A stretch of 6,094 nucleotides of DNA from Deltaproteobacteria bacterium. GTDB taxonomy: Bacteria; Desulfobacterota_B; Binatia; UBA9968. The position numbers were made by a program, and so were the translations under genes. The notes beneath the pieces were generated by a model. The model made no database searches. It saw only the letters and a list, made by a program, of their open reading frames with translations, and was not told the origin of the DNA. Location of the stretch: the NCBI GenBank assembly GCA_022545745.1, contig JACZQL010000094.1, positions 1 to 6,094 on the forward strand, in the 5' to 3' direction. Shown here one piece after another: positions 5,572 to 6,094 of the stretch (positions are counted from its first letter, which is position 1; each line of letters opens with the position of its first letter).

Positions 5572-5907
5572 TCACCACTCTTGCTTTTGTTTCATCTGCT
5601 CAAGCTCTTGTTGCTGACGTTCCAGTTCCGCTTGGTTTTGCTCAAGTTCCTGTTGCTGCTGGGTTTCCTTTTTTTCCTTCTTAAGCATTCGGTCTCCGAT
5701 AAAGGCGCCCGCTGCCAAACCTACTGCGCTGCCGATCCCGGCCCCGGCCCCAGGCGAACCTACTGTACTTCCAATGATGGCCCCTACCGCGGCACCAGAG
5801 ACTGTACCAATGGCTGCCGACTTTTCCCGCGTTGTCAACTGTCCGGAACAACCCGAAGAAGCGAAGAGCCAGGCTATAAGCAGTGGAGTGAAAATGATTT
5901 TCTTCAT
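5572..5907 (-). CDS. Glycine-zipper lipoprotein with C-terminal coiled coil
   Basis: A 111-residue protein starting at ATG 5907 behind an excellent AAGGAGG with 4-base spacing. Residues 1-19 form a lipoprotein signal peptide (M-K-K, hydrophobic core, S-S-G-C with Cys20 as lipidation site; Ser at -3 is acceptable but not the usual Leu). Residues about 33-71 form a glycine zipper with repeated G-x-x-x-G spacing (A-I-G-T-V-S-G, V-G-A-I-I-G, A-G-I-G-S-A-V-G-L-A-A-G), the pattern of YMGG/SlyB-like outer-membrane proteins. Residues 75-111 are Lys, Gln and Glu rich with heptad-like Leu/Met and should form a coiled coil. Likely an envelope protein, tethered by lipid at the outer membrane; precise role unknown. 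Asp/Gly absence of an OmpA domain distinguishes it from larger zipper lipoproteins. Confidence 0.85.
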   Translation of the reverse strand: MKKIIFTPLLIAWLFASSGCSGQLTTREKSAAIGTVSGAAVGAIIGSTVGSPGAGAGIGSAVGLAAGAFIGDRMLKKEKKETQQQQELEQNQAELERQQQELEQMKQKQEW

Positions 5908-5951
5908 CTTTCCTCCTTTTTTCCTTTGCCCTACACGATAAGGCAGCTATG

Positions 5952-5978
5952 TTTATGAGCTTCCAGGCCAACCTTCAA
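5952..5978 (-). promoter_or_regulatory. Weak candidate promoter of the lipoprotein gene
   Basis: On the minus strand TTGAAG (5973-5978) and CATAAA (5952-5957) stand 15 bases apart. Each matches the sigma-70 consensus at 4 of 6 positions and the spacer is short. The leader would be about 40 bases to the ATG at 5907. It abuts the AT palindrome at 5977-5992. Confidence 0.25.
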
Positions 5979-5992
5979 TTAAATATTTAATT
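5977..5992. promoter_or_regulatory. Perfect 16-bp AT-only palindrome upstream of the lipoprotein gene
   Basis: AATTAAATATTTAATT is identical on both strands, inside otherwise GC-richer sequence, about 70 bases upstream of the lipoprotein ATG. It could be an operator, an AT-rich UP-like element or part of a promoter. Nothing else gene-like is visible from 5908 to the window end. Confidence 0.4.
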
Positions 5993-6094
5993 AACCGCCC
6001 GTAAGGTGTTAAATTCCGGCCCTATGCCAGATGCCGGCGCAGAACCCTACTCCCGAGCAAAAACATCAAGACGTCAAAAATTACGAGCACAATC

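Noticed and set aside
5512..5958. 148-codon plus-strand frame
   Set aside because: Antisense to the lipoprotein gene, which has a strong ribosome site, signal peptide, lipobox and glycine zipper. The Leu-rich product is a reflection of the Gln/Glu codons.

Overview
The window looks like chromosomal DNA from an uncultured Gram-negative bacterium. The base composition is moderately GC-rich by eye, a lipobox-bearing glycine-zipper lipoprotein implies an outer membrane, and the sodium-pumping decarboxylase suggests anaerobic or facultative energy metabolism. Intergenic repeats resembling the one at 4707-4922 are, from memory, common in Deltaproteobacteria-like and related uncultured lineages. That placement is a guess, since no marker gene fixes the phylum.

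Left part, minus strand (2713 down to 1): an operon for a biotin-dependent, membrane-bound, Na+-translocating acyl-CoA decarboxylase. Transcription order is a 71-residue biotin carrier (TTG start, strong Shine-Dalgarno), a 46-residue single-span gamma/delta anchor subunit, the 379-residue beta subunit that decarboxylates carboxybiotin and moves Na+, and the PccB/MmdA-type carboxyltransferase alpha subunit, which runs off the left edge. The carboxyltransferase should move CO2 from an acyl-CoA to biotin on the carrier, and the beta subunit should then release it while exporting Na+. Two things stand out: the carrier and anchor are unusually short, and the carboxyltransferase has changes in two normally glycine-rich active-site loops, so its substrate is uncertain. 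A candidate promoter with a perfect TTGACA box lies upstream of the biotin carrier gene.

Centre, plus strand (2868-4710): a divergently transcribed two-domain cupin protein in which each half keeps a different subset of the metal ligands, followed 34 bases later by a membrane-anchored periplasmic SH3b protein with a Pro/Glu-rich linker. Right part: a 216-bp MITE-like inverted-repeat element (4707-4922) whose left end contains the stop codon of the SH3b gene and whose right end lies 18 bases before plsY, the membrane glycerol-3-phosphate acyltransferase. plsY converges on a small glycine-zipper lipoprotein gene on the minus strand. The last 187 bases hold no visible gene but include the likely promoter region of the lipoprotein gene, with a perfect 16-bp AT-only palindrome.
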